Shown: piece by piece, positions 1 through 12,466 of the stretch | Layout of the letters: the number at the start of each line of letters is the position of its first letter | Position numbering within the stretch: position 1 is the stretch's first letter | From: Phaeosphaeria sp. MPI-PUGE-AT-0046c | Taxonomy: Eukaryota > Ascomycota > Dothideomycetes > Pleosporales > Phaeosphaeriaceae | NCBI GenBank assembly: GCA_020747045.1 | Contig: JAGTJN010000003.1 | Location: 372,001 to 436,000, forward strand | Length of the DNA stretch: 64,000 nucleotides | Direction of reading: 5' to 3' | Program-made: the position numbers and the translations under genes | The notes under the pieces: generated by a model | The model's database searches: none | What the model was told of the DNA's origin: nothing | Seen by the model: only the letters and a program-made list of their open reading frames with translations

Positions 1-2033
1 TGAAACTCGATCTTAAGACAATCCCTCTCAAAGAAGTTGTGCGCTCTGGTAGGCCCGCTTTCAAGGTCGCGGCATATGAACTGCTATTGGACGTGTACCG
101 AGCCAGTGAACCGCAAGCTTTGTACGATGAGGTCGTGCCGCCCCTAATTGAAAGCAATCATATCGTCATGGCTCGCCGCTGGCACAACCTTTGTTTGTTC
201 AAGGGAGATTTGCCCTCTGAACGCATTGCACATCATCCAGTCGTTCGCGTCTTCACGGCTGAAACATCCGAGCTCTCGGAGAGCAGTGCAGCGACCAACG
301 ACTCTACGAAAAGAGACGCTCGGTACAACGGAGATCTCATGCGACGCCTCCTCGGCCGTGACACTGCACCTGTGCGCTTCGAAGACTCATTCTGCGCAAA
401 AATGTTTGCCACCCAGACGTTCCCACCTACATCGGTCATCAAGGGGCTTGCCATGGTAGGTGTGAACGAGATCGGTCCGCAAGCTGTCCAGGCCATGGCG
501 TCTCGTACAGAGCCACTGCAGGCCCTTCCTGCCATGTTCGAAAAACTTAAAGCGCATGGCATAGCACTCCAAGGATGTGTTTACTCTCTTGCAATTGAGA
601 AATTCGCCAACGAGCGTAATTGGGACCTCGTCAGGAGTATGCTCCAAAGCGACCAGCATCCTGATGTGTTTGGCGACGCCATTGTGCAACGGAAGCTACT
701 ACATTTCTATCTAAGCCACGATGATCACGCTCAAGCTCAGCGAACTCTTGCTATCCTGACTCTTTTCCACAACGACTCTAGCCAAGAGTCTTGGAACTTG
801 CTATTGCAAACTCACGTTTCGCGTTCCGAACCACAACATGTTGCGAAAGTGCTTCAAGACATGCGCGTTCATGGCGTTATGGTTAATGTCGAGTCTATAG
901 CTGCCATCAAGACTATTCTTCGTCATCGACAGCACGCGCACAAACCATCGCGCCCCACCAATCGAGAATTCGATGATCTGCGCTTTGTCACGCGCATTCT
1001 CATGACTATCCTCGAATTCGGTATCGGCAATGTTTCTCCGGGGATGTGGCGTGAGATCATCAGGCGCTTTGGTATGACCGGAAGGTTCAGAGAGCTCCGG
1101 CGCTTGCTGTTATGGCTGTTATGCTGGTATGCACCACGGAGCTCATATCAGTTTGCTCATCTCCCTGCGTCGCCTTTCCGGGAGCGCGCATTAGAACGCC
1201 TGCGAACCGCTTATCCTGGAGGCAATCATTTTTTTAACTTCCCTAACACAGTTCTCCAGCGCGAGGACACAACCCATCCTATTCGGGAACTGTTTCCTCC
1301 TGCACTCATCCAGGCCCTCATCATTTGGGGATTCCGCGCTGGTTTACTTCCCAATACTCCCCTGGAACAATCACTATACGGTCCGACCCTCGCTAAGAAG
1401 CATTACCGCCGCAGACTGCTACGTCAGCAAATCTTACAACGCGCCACATGGAGTATTGGTCTTCGAACGGTGGTTTTGTTAAGAGACCTTGGTGTCACTA
1501 TCCATAACCACACTGTTGTCAAAGCCCTCCAAATGCAGTTTGTAGTACTTTTCGGACATGGAAGGTCATCCAACATAGAAAACAGGGTTATGGAAGACGT
1601 GAATCCAGTACCCTATTCTCACTATGTTCGAGAGGTGAATATGTACTGGGGCAGGCCGCTCCTCAGGGAGCCAAGATTGTTCCACCGAGGCATGATCCAC
1701 GATCACATGTGGCATCCTCGCATGCGGAGGAAGGTTGATCGAAAACCGTCAATCAATCTCATCGAAATACTGGGCTCAGACTGGTTGAACGACGAGACGG
1801 AGAGCGTGACCAGATACGCTGAAGCAGCCACGGATGATGCCGCATACAAGGAGCTATTGCGGACATTTGAGGCACAGGCCACGGCGATGAACCCTGACAC
1901 AGGTGCTGAATGGCTGCATGAAGCAAGTGTGGATATCACAGGCTCAGCACGTAAAGGACGACGGGTAAGAAGGCCACCTGCGACTGTGCGACGACCTCTT
2001 CAGTCTTTTCGACGACCTTTGCGGAAGCCTTGA
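1..2033 (+). CDS. PPR-like organellar RNA-processing protein, 5' partial
   Basis: The reading frame is open from the left edge (first full codon at base 3), so the start lies outside the window; no start codon is needed at base 39. At least 677 residues end at the TGA at 2031-2033 with no intron. The sequence is helical and repetitive, with paired-helix stretches typical of fungal pentatricopeptide-repeat proteins (for example the segments near bases 480-620 and 780-900). The C-terminal tail is strongly basic (RKGRRVRRPP region). Such proteins act in mitochondria on RNA stability or translation. The family is inferred from helix pattern and overall character, not from a clear repeat count, so the function is tentative. 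Confidence 0.6.
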   Translation, partial: KLDLKTIPLKEVVRSGRPAFKVAAYELLLDVYRASEPQALYDEVVPPLIESNHIVMARRWHNLCLFKGDLPSERIAHHPVVRVFTAETSELSESSAATNDSTKRDARYNGDLMRRLLGRDTAPVRFEDSFCAKMFATQTFPPTSVIKGLAMVGVNEIGPQAVQAMASRTEPLQALPAMFEKLKAHGIALQGCVYSLAIEKFANERNWDLVRSMLQSDQHPDVFGDAIVQRKLLHFYLSHDDHAQAQRTLAILTLFHNDSSQESWNLLLQTHVSRSEPQHVAKVLQDMRVHGVMVNVESIAAIKTILRHRQHAHKPSRPTNREFDDLRFVTRILMTILEFGIGNVSPGMWREIIRRFGMTGRFRELRRLLLWLLCWYAPRSSYQFAHLPASPFRERALERLRTAYPGGNHFFNFPNTVLQREDTTHPIRELFPPALIQALIIWGFRAGLLPNTPLEQSLYGPTLAKKHYRRRLLRQQILQRATWSIGLRTVVLLRDLGVTIHNHTVVKALQMQFVVLFGHGRSSNIENRVMEDVNPVPYSHYVREVNMYWGRPLLREPRLFHRGMIHDHMWHPRMRRKVDRKPSINLIEILGSDWLNDETESVTRYAEAATDDAAYKELLRTFEAQATAMNPDTGAEWLHEASVDITGSARKGRRVRRPPATVRRPLQSFRRPLRKP

Positions 2034-4451
2034 GAAACGCTTGGCATTTGTTCATGTACACTACGCACATGTGATGTGGCTCTCATGACCAAAGGCCCTT
2101 GACCTGGTGCAAGCACTGTAATTAAGATAATCACAAATCTGCAAATTTTCTAATTTTGTGCGATCAATTTGCTCTGTGAAGGAATCTTGAATTGAGGCCT
2201 AGCTGAACGATCCAACATATCGCAAGCGTATTGGGTCTAACACCTAGAAGCTGACGCTGCATCTACATGATGTGTACGAATTCAGGTCCCTCTTATCTAT
2301 ACCACATGTAAAATTCGATTCTTACTACTGCTGACTGCTGCACGATGTGGACATGGCGTAAGCCAAAAACGACTTTGTGGATATAGAGTACGTCACGAAA
2401 CACCATAGAGTGGAATACTGAGGGCAAATGCAAAGCAGCCTTATCTGTGTATCCATGAGCGGTGAATACTGCGGTGAATACGGCGATGCAGCAGCAATGG
2501 AAGGACGCGTGTTCGGGTATCACAGGAAAATTGTTGAGCTGTGCCATGTTGGCGGTACGTAGGGATGTGGAACAGGGCGCGTATAGTGCATTGTGGGCGT
2601 GTACGAGGCAGGAGGTGGAGGAGAAGGGATAGAATGGGTATCATTGTGTTGGTCCGGTGAGGTTTGAAACGTGATGTGGTGAGGAAATGGGAAACTGGGG
2701 TTGTGGATGTGATAGGGGCTAATGTTGTGTGATATAGGGACAATTGGGTAAGGAGTCGAGTCAGGCGAGCGATGAGAAGTTGGGGGCAGCGTTGTGGGAA
2801 CTGAATTGAGGCTGATTAAGGAGCAGGTTGGTAAGGATGCATCGGTAGATCGGGATACGAAGGAGTCATGTTTGTTTGAAGCAGGAATTGAGGGCAAACG
2901 AGAAGAGCAAAGCTACCATGCTCACGTCAACGTCATGTTGCCGATACACGTAAGTGACCATGGTAGGTAATGAAATTGGTGCTCTCGACATTATGCTCTC
3001 CTGGGGCGTGGTTCTAGGCTGTGAGGTAGTCCGCTTGCGTTGACGATGTGGGTGGAGATCATTACAACTCACCACGGGGATTGCCATTGTGCGTTTGGTA
3101 GTTTGGTCCACTTACTATCAGTCAGTACAGATGGCATAAGGGCAGTCTATGCGTGCAAGTCTGGAGCATAAACCGGTTTGTCGACACTGGCAGAGGATTC
3201 AGCCGTGATAACATTCGCCAACTGCATACTAGAGGTTGCATGCGACCACTGGTGTTGAGTTCTAGATTGTGCCTCAAGCAAGTTGATCAGCATCTTTACG
3301 AATATTTTGACCCGTATAGCTCAACTCCGCCTCCTTCAATGGTATTGCTTCGGCATTATTCATGCCGACAGCGGAGTGTTGGCGTTGATTCTATGCAGAT
3401 TGTCTTGCGCTTACCTCATAGTCGTTGCTCCGCAAACGTGGAACAGTGTTCTAGAATTCTTCTAGGCCGGTGTTGAACAGGTTCAACTTGGGTCTAAGGC
3501 TCTAGTGGCACGAATGAGGAAGCGTACTTAGCGTCTGCTTGACGTCACAACCAATAACGGAACTCACGGTAAGTCTTCCTCAACACCAACCAGTGGTGCA
3601 CATGTCGGGGCATGGAGAAGGCCCGTAGCGATGCGCGATGTCACTGTGCCAGGAATGAGCCACTCTGTTGTCGCTCGTGGCTCTCAAGGAGTATGCTCAA
3701 GCAGTTCAAAACGCCTACCGCTACTGCTTCAGCTGGATCTGGGGTTCATGAAAATCATGGTTCGAGACATTGTACGATATCTTATGCCTTAATATTCAAG
3801 TGTGATTGAGAGTGTATCATATGAACTAGCATTATAAGCGAAAGCTTGCTGAATTCTCAAGGCCTTGATCGCCATGTTTGGATCCTACTAGTAAGGAATC
3901 GTGGTTGCCACCAGCGGTAGGCGGGAACTAAAGTTGTGTTACCTCATCGTGGGTATCTGTGATGACCTTGGTGGCTCTTCCGAGGCGCTAATGTAATAGA
4001 GACCCAATGAGTGTCTGAAAAGCTTCCCCGCATATGCTTCTCCTACGTGGTGGAGTTCAACAGCACAAAACCTGTAGATCGAAACTAAGTGTAGCCTGGA
4101 TTCTGCTCGAGCATCTGAATGTAAGCTGCTAATGGCAGAGTTCAGCACAAGATTAGACTACCATTCACGTCATTGCGCCAGATATTGATTGGCATCCGCT
4201 AAGAAGTGTAAAGGCTGTCTGTTAATCGACGCGAATGACGTCTGCTTCTAGACCTACCCAAACGTTGGACTTCAATGTTATACCCAACAATGGCATAAAT
4301 ATCACTTCATCCGCTCTGCATAACGGGCAGATTCTACAACGCTACAAACACAACTACTCTTACCTTCCCTGACACGATCCACATCTTACAATCTGCCCTG
4401 TTCATCAAAGCACGACCCTTCCAAAACAGGTCCCATTGTTGCACAGCTTAC
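2034..4451. other. Intergenic, no supported gene
   Basis: About 2.4 kb between the PPR-like gene and the phosphatase. Open frames are short. Those on the minus strand at 2440-3110 are Pro/His/Ser-rich only because the plus strand there is strongly G+T-skewed. A TATA-like AATATC/ATAAATA stretch near 4295-4302 and a C/T-rich leader at 4360-4450 probably belong to the phosphatase promoter. Confidence 0.6.
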
Positions 4452-5144
4452 ATGGCTCCCCGCGCGGTGCACTTCATCCGCCATGCCGAAGGTTACCATA
4501 ATTCGGAAGAGAATGAGAACATCCCCGACCCAGATCTTACGCCCAAAGGCCGCGAGCAATGCAAACAGCTAGCGAAGACTTTCCCTTACTTCGACCGCAT
4601 TGACCTTGTCTGCGCAAGCCCTATTCGCCGGGCTATTCAAACAGCCTCGATCAGCATGGAGCCTCATCTACAATCTGGGAAGATCAAAATTCTCGCTTTG
4701 CCCCTTGCCCAAGAGGCCACAGACAAGCCGGCCAACACGCCTAGCGACATTGGACGATTGCAGAAAGAGTATGGTGACATAGTCGACTTTCACCGATGCT
4801 TGGACACTTACACCGATTTCAACACAAAGAAGGGTCGATGGTCGCCGGATGGCCATTCGCTTCAGGCACGAGCACTGGAGCTCCGCAGGTTCTTGCGCGA
4901 TCGTGAGGAGCAAGAGATCGTGATTGTGTCACATGGAGACTTTCTGCACTATGTCAGCGGCGATATTGATGAGGAGGGCAATCAGCAGAAGGGGTGGTGG
5001 ACCAATACTGAATTTCGAAGCTATCGCTTTTACCCAGTGGGACATGATGAGGCCTTGTTGCAAGAGACAGATGAGAGTGTGAAGATGAGGAATGCGTCAG
5101 GGCCAGGAGAGGCGAAGGATACGGCTGCTAAGAATCGAGAATAG
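4452..5144 (+). CDS. Histidine phosphatase (phosphoglycerate mutase-like)
   Basis: A single-exon protein of 230 residues. The N-terminus has the RHAEGYHN signature, whose first His is the phospho-acceptor of the histidine phosphatase superfamily. The second conserved Arg lies in SPIRRAIQT and the second catalytic His in the VSHGDFLH motif near residue 160. Length and layout match the small fungal PGAM-like phosphatases that act on small phosphorylated metabolites rather than classical glycolytic mutase. The ATG at 4452 is the first in frame and directly precedes the motif. The substrate cannot be told from sequence. The C-terminal 30 residues are charged and probably disordered. Confidence 0.9.
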   Translation: MAPRAVHFIRHAEGYHNSEENENIPDPDLTPKGREQCKQLAKTFPYFDRIDLVCASPIRRAIQTASISMEPHLQSGKIKILALPLAQEATDKPANTPSDIGRLQKEYGDIVDFHRCLDTYTDFNTKKGRWSPDGHSLQARALELRRFLRDREEQEIVIVSHGDFLHYVSGDIDEEGNQQKGWWTNTEFRSYRFYPVGHDEALLQETDESVKMRNASGPGEAKDTAAKNRE

Positions 5145-5930
5145 GAATGAACTCGCTTCACCGACTGCGAAGCAAGACACGCAGGGTAGTGAGATACTTC
5201 TGCACCAAGGCTTTGAAGTCTCATTCTATCAAACAGGACTTATTCAGAGACAACGGTAAATAGCTCTAGAGTATTCTCTCGTCCCTGTATCGACTTGTAG
5301 CTGCAATCCTCCGAATTCTGTCGATACTGTTGATCATTCCTTGGAGGCTTTTTAAGCCTCTCCTTTCTTCCTACCCCTACACTGTAAGCACTACCTAGAC
5401 TGATCCGTACTTTGGGAGATTAGAAAAGTTACTTATAATGAAGAAGATTGTATCTCATGAGTCTCGTTGCAATCGGCAAGCCATTGTCCTGTTTTAAGAC
5501 GTTCTCCGTGCTGCTACAATAGTGCGACCAGTTAGCTGTTTTTTATGACCTCGAAGATCATTTAGGCATGCAGACTTGCGCCATAACGTTAGGCTACACC
5601 TAATCCGGATGTGGCTCTAGATTAACTGTGGCTCTAGTTCATGATACCCCTCGTCCCTTGTTGATATGTTGGATCGATGAACCAATAATACGTAAGACTT
5701 ACTGTTATTTACTTTCACAGTGATATATTAACAGCCCTGAAGAAATGAGCGAGTCCGAGGCACCCAACATAGCACCATCGGATGGGATATATGACGAATG
5801 GCTTGCACCGAATGTTTCTCCACTTGAAGTATAACGCTCTTGAGCACAAGTAGCCTTTTTGAACGATGAAACATACTCTCGTTGCGATCGAATCTTTGTG
5901 AACACGAGCTTGTAGTTCATCGAATGCGAA
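5145..5930. other. Convergent intergenic spacer
   Basis: The 3' regions of the phosphatase (plus) and the acyl-CoA synthetase (minus) face each other. Only frames under about 110 codons are present, none with recognisable features. Confidence 0.6.
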
Positions 5931-7715
5931 TTACAGTTTCGCCTTGCTGTCCTTATCCTCAGCCTCCGCCCACTCTCGCAACACTCTCTTGAGGATCTTC
6001 CCGCTTGGACTCTTGGGGATTTCGTCCAGGAATACAACACCTCCCGTTAGTGCCTTGTAGCCAGCCAAGGTATCACTGATGAGCTTCTTGACCTCTTCCG
6101 CCGTAATTTTACTGCCAGGCTTGCGGACAACATACGCACGAGGTCTCTCTGCGTCTGAGCCAGGCTTGGCCTTGAGCCCTATTACAGCAACGTCAACAAT
6201 ATTATCCTTGGACTCTAGAAGCACAGCTTCGAGCTCTGGCGGTGCGACTTGGAAGCCGCGTACTTTGATGAGTTCCTAGAAACGGTCAGTGATTTCTAAT
6301 GTATACGTGACATGTTACATGCCTTCTTCCGGTCTACTATGTACCACAACTTTGTTTTGCTGTCACAGTAGAGTATGTCGCCGCTGTGCAGATAGCCTTC
6401 CTCATCCCAGGTCTCCGCATTCGCTTTCGGATTGTTGTGGTACTGGCGTACCACAGTTGGGCCTCGAACACATGCTTCGCCACGCACGTCAAATGCGGTT
6501 ATATCTTTGCCATCCTCATCAACAAGTCTGCTCAATGTTAGCTCTGCATCAATATGTAAGCAAGGTTAATTACTTTATGTCCGTGTTTGCCATCAGTTTA
6601 CCAACACTACCCGTATCGTCTGCCTCTGGATAATAGAACAGGGTGATCGCGCTTGTCGTCTCAGTCATACCCCAAACTTGCGTGAATGTTGCGTCGGGAG
6701 CCATCAACTGTCTCATTCTTCGTTGACTGCCTGCATCTAAGGGGGCAGCACCTACAGCTGCTGTTCTGATACTCTTCAAGCTGTATTTCTTGCTAAGCGG
6801 GCTGTTGATGATGGCGATAACCAGAGGTGGTACCACGCCGAGATTAGTCACTTGATGTTTCTCGATTCCAGCAAGGAACGGCTCGAGCTCGAATCGTCGC
6901 ATAATCCATAATGGGTGGCCGGTCCGGAACGGAGACACGTGGACGGCCGGACATGTCGCGACGTGAAATAAGGGCAATGGAGAGATGCCGCGAGGTTCCC
7001 AAGTAATAGAATCTTGCGATTTTGTCGCTGTCATCGTATGGTAGGATGTGGCATTATAATGGCTTTGACAGGCTGTCTTGGGTAACCCAGTCGTGCCTGA
7101 AGTTGTGAGGCGGGACACATCCGTAGTCTTGAGAGTCTCAAGATCTGTAATGCGCACCCAGTCTTCTTCGCCGTGTTGCAGCAACCATTCCCAGGAACGA
7201 TAGCCTTCAGGCACCGCTTGCCCTCGGACATTGAAGATGAAAATGTGGTCTTGTGGTATCCCTTCGACCTTCGCCCCTTCCGCTACTACGTCCAGAAGCT
7301 CCGGCTCGACAATAAAGAACTTGACTTCAGCTGTGCGAATATGATGCCGCATTTCTGCAACGCGATAGGCTGGATTCGTGCCTGAGAAAACACCTCCGGC
7401 TCCAACCCCACCCAGGAATACCATAGGGTACATGATGTCGTTGAAAGATGTGATGGCAAAACAGTCGCCTTTCTTTAGCCCTGCTTTTCGGAATCCTGCC
7501 ACTATTTTACGCACGAGACTGCGACCTTGCCTGCGCGAAATAGTCCGCGTTTCGTCGTCAGCATCGTGATAGACCTGGTCTATGGTTAGGGAAGATTCAA
7601 AATCGAGGTATGCGATACCTACCGGTTTGTCGTTATCATACTCCGTGTTTCCAAAAGCGAAGGTCACTACATCCTCTTGAGGTAGAGGGTACGATTCTTG
7701 CGACAGCCAAGGCAT
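5931..7715 (-). CDS. 4-coumarate-CoA ligase-like acyl-CoA synthetase, peroxisomal
   Basis: Three exons: 7715-6574, 6527-6323, 6275-5931, coding 563 residues. The AMP-binding P-loop LTTSGTTGLPK is at residues 203-213, the GMTE motif near 350, then the GEACVRGP and YLHSGDI motifs. The hinge VDRKKELIKVRGFQV spans the second junction, and the catalytic Lys lies in PKSPSGKILKR. The protein ends in AKL, a PTS1 peroxisomal signal. It should activate a carboxylic acid (fatty or aromatic) to its CoA ester using ATP. Intron 1 (6528-6573) is GT-AG. Intron 2 (6276-6322) only restores the frame if its donor is GC (AAG|GCATGT), with branch CTGAC. The neighbouring MaoC hydratase also ends in AKL, suggesting related peroxisomal metabolism. 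The substrate is unknown. Confidence 0.9.
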
Positions 7716-10198
7716 CCTGAGTGATAAATGGCACGATAATTGTCAATAGTTTGTTGAGGTACTTTGTGACTATAGACACTTCACACAAGGATATTATTGC
7801 GAGCGTTGACACGACGTCCCTATTGCTAATCAAGATATTGTCGTGTTCATGTATCGACGTCTCAGGGCCTGACCAGGTTGCCGAGGCTGTTGTCCACGGA
7901 CCCCAGTGTGGCCAACTCCGCACACATCCTGGACAGTCCGGTTAGCGGAGTACACGCTGGTTGTATGGATGGTCTGAAGATATCGAGAGGCCTTGATATA
8001 AGTATCCCTTCTATGCATCTGTTGTATTGCCGGGTAGTAGCCATACGCGATGGCACACCAATCTAGAAATGCCGGGTGGGGTCGATAGAGGGTTTCCACG
8101 GGACCGATCGCATCCGTGACTGCCAAATCGCCATGAGAATCTATTATGCTGGCAAATGTGCATCCGTATGCTCTTTTGGCAATAATCTTCAACGACACGA
8201 CATGTTCAAGCCGATCACACAAGCACTGTATGCGCTTGAGAAGATGATGATGGCGAAGCCTGTTTGGGATTAGACCATCTTGGCAGCGTGTGCCCCGGAC
8301 CCCCAACTTTCCCCAGCCCTCAAGGGCTGCCATACTTAGCTTCCTTTTCCCATCATCTTGGTCTTTAGCCATGGATAATTCGGCCATTGCGACATGTAAA
8401 TACCGCCATTGCCTCGATTGTCACTCCGGCTAGTTTGTATGCCCATGAGCCATTCTCAACTGTGTGTGTTTTCGGTCTTGAGATACTCATAACAAGCAGA
8501 CTGCCTCTATAGCGGCTGTGCATCTCTGACTCAATGCGGACCAACACTCCCGTCAGTGCCAGCGTTCCTGACATAAGTGCCTGGGCAATGACTAAAATAT
8601 ACGTACCGCCCTCTGGGCATTCGAACGAGGCCTGAATGCGACTCAAGTCCTTCCGACACCATGATCAATGCTGCGGGAGCATTGCTCGAATTGTTTAGTA
8701 GCGGTCTGGGCCTCCACATTTCGGGGTACAGTGCCCCGACCCCCAGTTGTATAAAGAGCAACGAGAGCCCCATGGGGCGTCACAGGTTCTTGCGACAGGA
8801 TCGGTACCAGAGTGGTGTAAAGGCGGGCTCCTCTTTCCATACAAACTATGCGCGGTGGATGATCGGATTTCGCAACTTGGTGGTAAGGCATGATTCACTT
8901 CCAAATGTCACATGGGTATATCCATTTCAGCATGAACTAAACTTGTGTAGTCGGCGCCTACGATGCCAATCACCACGAGTACTTCAAACAGCTTATGAGA
9001 ATGATCGTCGACGCACGTGGAGAGTCGCGTGACGATATATCGTGACGCCTCAAACCTTCCTACCTGTGGGCGCAACCTTTCGAAAATCCTAGATTCCTGC
9101 CGTCCAAACGTTCCGGATCCGAACATCGTCACCTCACTCCACCACGAGCCCCTTTTTTCAGACTACCCTCAATTTATACTGAAGATTCTTCATTCGAGTG
9201 GGCCGCTAGTGTTGTGATCTCGGACATCGGAATGAGGCTGCACACAACACTGGGGCAGTCTCGGTCGGGATCGGCGAAACCTGCAATTCTTCCTTCATGC
9301 ACATTGTAGGAAAGCAACGCTCTTTAAAAGATGACAGCAAAGAATAGCTCAAAGACGTGAGCAAGTTTGGTAGTTTAAAACCATTCTGGACACTGGCTAC
9401 CATCACTCTGTTGAACAACGCAAAAATCTGGACACCAGTGACCCCCCCGGTGCTAGTGCAGCACGCATGTTCCGACCGACGTCCGACGCTTGCAAGGACC
9501 ATCGTTGTGGTAAAGCGTACTCAAGATCGTCCCGCAATGACGTTGCTACCCGACTTCGAAGTAGACGAAACTTGCCCAGGACATCTGATAGGATCAAAGT
9601 TCGAAGAACTGGCCAATTTGAACAAACCATGGTGCATAGTGGTCCCACCTGGCATTCACAGCACAATTTCGCAGCAGCACGAGGTTAACGTCTCTGGATC
9701 ACTGTTGACGTTGGGGTATTTCATGTACCAGATCAACCTCAAGTATGTCGTCGATGTGGACACATGGTCGAATACCGTACCAGTGGCCTTCAACACTCGG
9801 CAGACTTTCTGAGGAGTTTCCCATCATGCGCGATGAAGAAATTTTCTAGTCGGTCGCTCCACGGTCCGAGTGTCGTGATCGTGGAATGGCTAGGGAACGA
9901 CGGGCTAGAGGTTGCAGCACGTTACTCGGTGTTGAACGGCTTACTCAAGCTGCTCCCATGCACTGACGTCTGTACCTGGGTCTGCAGGGCAGACTTTGAT
10001 TGTCTAGGACAATGTTGGAACGACGACCGGGGCTCCACTACCAGTTGGCCACGCGACTCCGCGCTCCCCTCTTATTTATGAGACGCGACTTCTCCTCAGG
10101 ATCCGTAGTCTAATCCTCCTTCTTCCTCATCCCCAGACCTCGCTCTATTCAGCTACATTCGGCACAGAGGATCACCGGAGACCCTTCACGCCACCACA
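7716..10198. other. Intergenic, 2.5 kb, unassigned open frames
   Basis: Two moderate minus-strand open frames (8387-7830, 185 codons; 8646-8365, 93 codons) show no family I recognise, and I could not join them into a convincing gene. An approximate 15-base direct repeat, TGCCCCG(G)ACCCCCA, occurs at 8291 and 8732. The final 130 bases before 10199 are C/T-rich, as expected of a leader for the sugar transporter. Confidence 0.5.
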
Positions 10199-12064
10199 AT
10201 GCGCTTCTTTCATAAGAAACAGGAGGATGTTCAGGGGAAGGGCACTCCTGCCAACTCTACACCAGCCGACACACCACCCAGGGGAAACTCCCGCGCTGCG
10301 GAGGACGTTATGCCTCAGGGTCGGGTGCCTGCTATCGCCGTGATCTTGGGGGCTGTTGCTAGTATTGGTGGCTTCATGTTCGGTTATGAAAGTGGTCAGA
10401 TTTCTGGCTTTCTCGCCATGTCCGACTTCATTGACCGCTTTGGAGAGAATGGTTCGTTTTCTGCAGTCCGTCAAGGAACTATTGTCGGTCTTCTATGGTA
10501 CGTATAACAAATACTTTCAATCTGTCTTTTGCTTACACTACGACAGCATCGGCACTCTTCTCGGATGTCTGTGCTCTGCACCTTTGGCAGACACATACGG
10601 TCGCAAACTCACGATTTCTGGATCTGCTTTCTTCTACATCGTTGGTGTTATTATTGAGATCACCAGCAAGTCTGTATGGGTACAGTTCGCCATGGGTCGC
10701 TTCACTGCGGGCCTGGGCATAGGCGCACTTTCGACGGTTGTCCCTATGTACCAGTCCGAGTCCATTCCCAAGCGCATCCGAGGAGCCACCGTTAGCTCAT
10801 ACCAACTCCTCATCACACTCGGCATCTGGACCGCCTACATGGTCAACTACGGTACCTCAAAAGGTTACAATGACAGCGCACAATGGAGGATTCCCAACGG
10901 CTTGTCGGCACTTTGGGCTATCATCTTGGGTAGCACTATTCTCTTGCTTCCGGAGTCTCCTCGTTACGCATACCGCAAAGGCAGGATCGATGAAGCCCGT
11001 ATGAATATGGCACGTCTGAATGGCGTCGACCCTCACAGCGCCTTCATTGACAGCGAGATTCGCGAGATCCAAGAGAAACTTGAAGCCGAGTCGACAGGTG
11101 GTGAGCACCCATGGCACGAGATCTTCACTGGTCCTCGCATGCTCTACCGTACCCTCCTCGGTATGGTGCTACAGGCTGGACAGCAGCTTACAGGTGCAAA
11201 CTACTTTGTAAGTTCACTGCTGCATCTGAAAAGTTCTTTTGCGAGAACATGGTAAATTGACATTTAATACTAGTTTTATTACGGCACTACGATCTTCACA
11301 GCTACTGGGCTTGACAACTCATATGTTACCTCCATCATCCTCGGTACAGTGAACGTGGCCGCTACCGTGGTGGGACTATGGATCGTTGAGAACGTTGGCC
11401 GTCGCAAAGCAATGATGGCTGGTGCCGCATGGATGGGCGTGTGCTTGTTCATCTACGCCTTCGTCGGTCACTATCAGCTTGACCAGCAGTTCCCAGAGAG
11501 GACCCCTCAAGCCGGGAATATCATGATTGTTTTCACCTGTCTATTCATTGCAGCTTTCGCGACCACCTGGGGACCCCTTGTCTGGGCTATCGTCGGAGAG
11601 CTCTATCCCGCACGTTACCGAGCCGTGTGCATGGCATTGGCAACTGCTAGCAACTGGTAAGCTGTTCTCCGTCTGGAAGTCAAGGCCTGTGCTAACTGCG
11701 TGTCAGGTTGTTCAACTTTTTGATTTCTTTCTTCTCAACCATGATTACCAACAACATCGACTATTTCTACGGTCTGGTGTTCGGCGCATGCTGCTTCGCC
11801 CTCTTCTTCGTGGTCTACTTCTTCATGATCGAGACCAAGGACCGCTCATTGGAGGAAATTGACACGATGTACGTGCTTCACGTCAACCCGATCACGAGCT
11901 CCAAATTCGATGCCTCTTCGCTACGAAAGGATGGCCTCATCGATACAGATATGCTTCATATGGGGACTGGTGGCCGCACTTTCAGCAAGGCCGAGCAGGC
12001 TGGCCAGAACGGTCACTCGACCGGTATCCTTGAACCTGCCGAGCGTCAAGAACTTCAGGTATAA
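10199..12064 (+). CDS. MFS sugar (hexose) transporter
   Basis: Four exons: 10199-10497, 10547-11207, 11274-11656, 11707-12064, giving 566 residues. It is a 12-TM major facilitator of the sugar porter family. Seen are the first helix GGFMFGYESGQISG, the loop 2-3 motif ADTYGRK, the PESPRY motif after helix 6, the QQLTGANYFFYYGTT helix 7 typical of hexose carriers, VGRRKAM, and the C-terminal IETKDRSLEEID equivalent of PETK. Length matches the family (about 530-570). The introns are 49, 66 and 50 nt. One small deviation is a Cys where most homologues have Ser at the exon 1-2 junction. It acts at the plasma membrane; exact sugar specificity cannot be inferred. Confidence 0.95.
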
Positions 12065-12466
12065 AGTTTTGTGCATCGCTGCAGTAAGTCACAACCAAGG
12101 CGACCTTAATTGGAGTCTTCGACATGGCAGGTTTTTATCCCATGTCATACACATCTCCAACTTTCTTGTAATACTACATATTCCTCACGTCAACTTCCGA
12201 CTCTATGAGCAACTTCCATCAGTCTGCAATACAACAAATTTCCATCAAATTCCCACACACATTGTTCTAAAGTGAATTTCAATCCTCGGTTGCGAGTAAG
12301 CACGGGGTAGGCCATGTGCGGGGTATTAGCTACTACGGTACCATCCTGAGTTGGAAGACGCCACTCAGTAAACAAGTTGAAATGTCAATTTCTCGCTCAT
12401 CTAAGTATCAAGCAGCACATCAACATACTCTCAATATTGCGACCTCCCACAAAATCTCTTAAAGTC
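12065..12466. other. Short spacer and leader
   Basis: Tandem spacing between the sugar transporter stop and the MaoC start. An in-frame upstream ATG at 12377 would add 30 residues to the MaoC protein, but they look like leader sequence. Nothing else seen. Confidence 0.5.

Noticed and set aside
7830..8646. A possible minus-strand gene from two adjacent open frames
   Set aside because: No splice join links them in a sensible way and no family features appear; left as unassigned.
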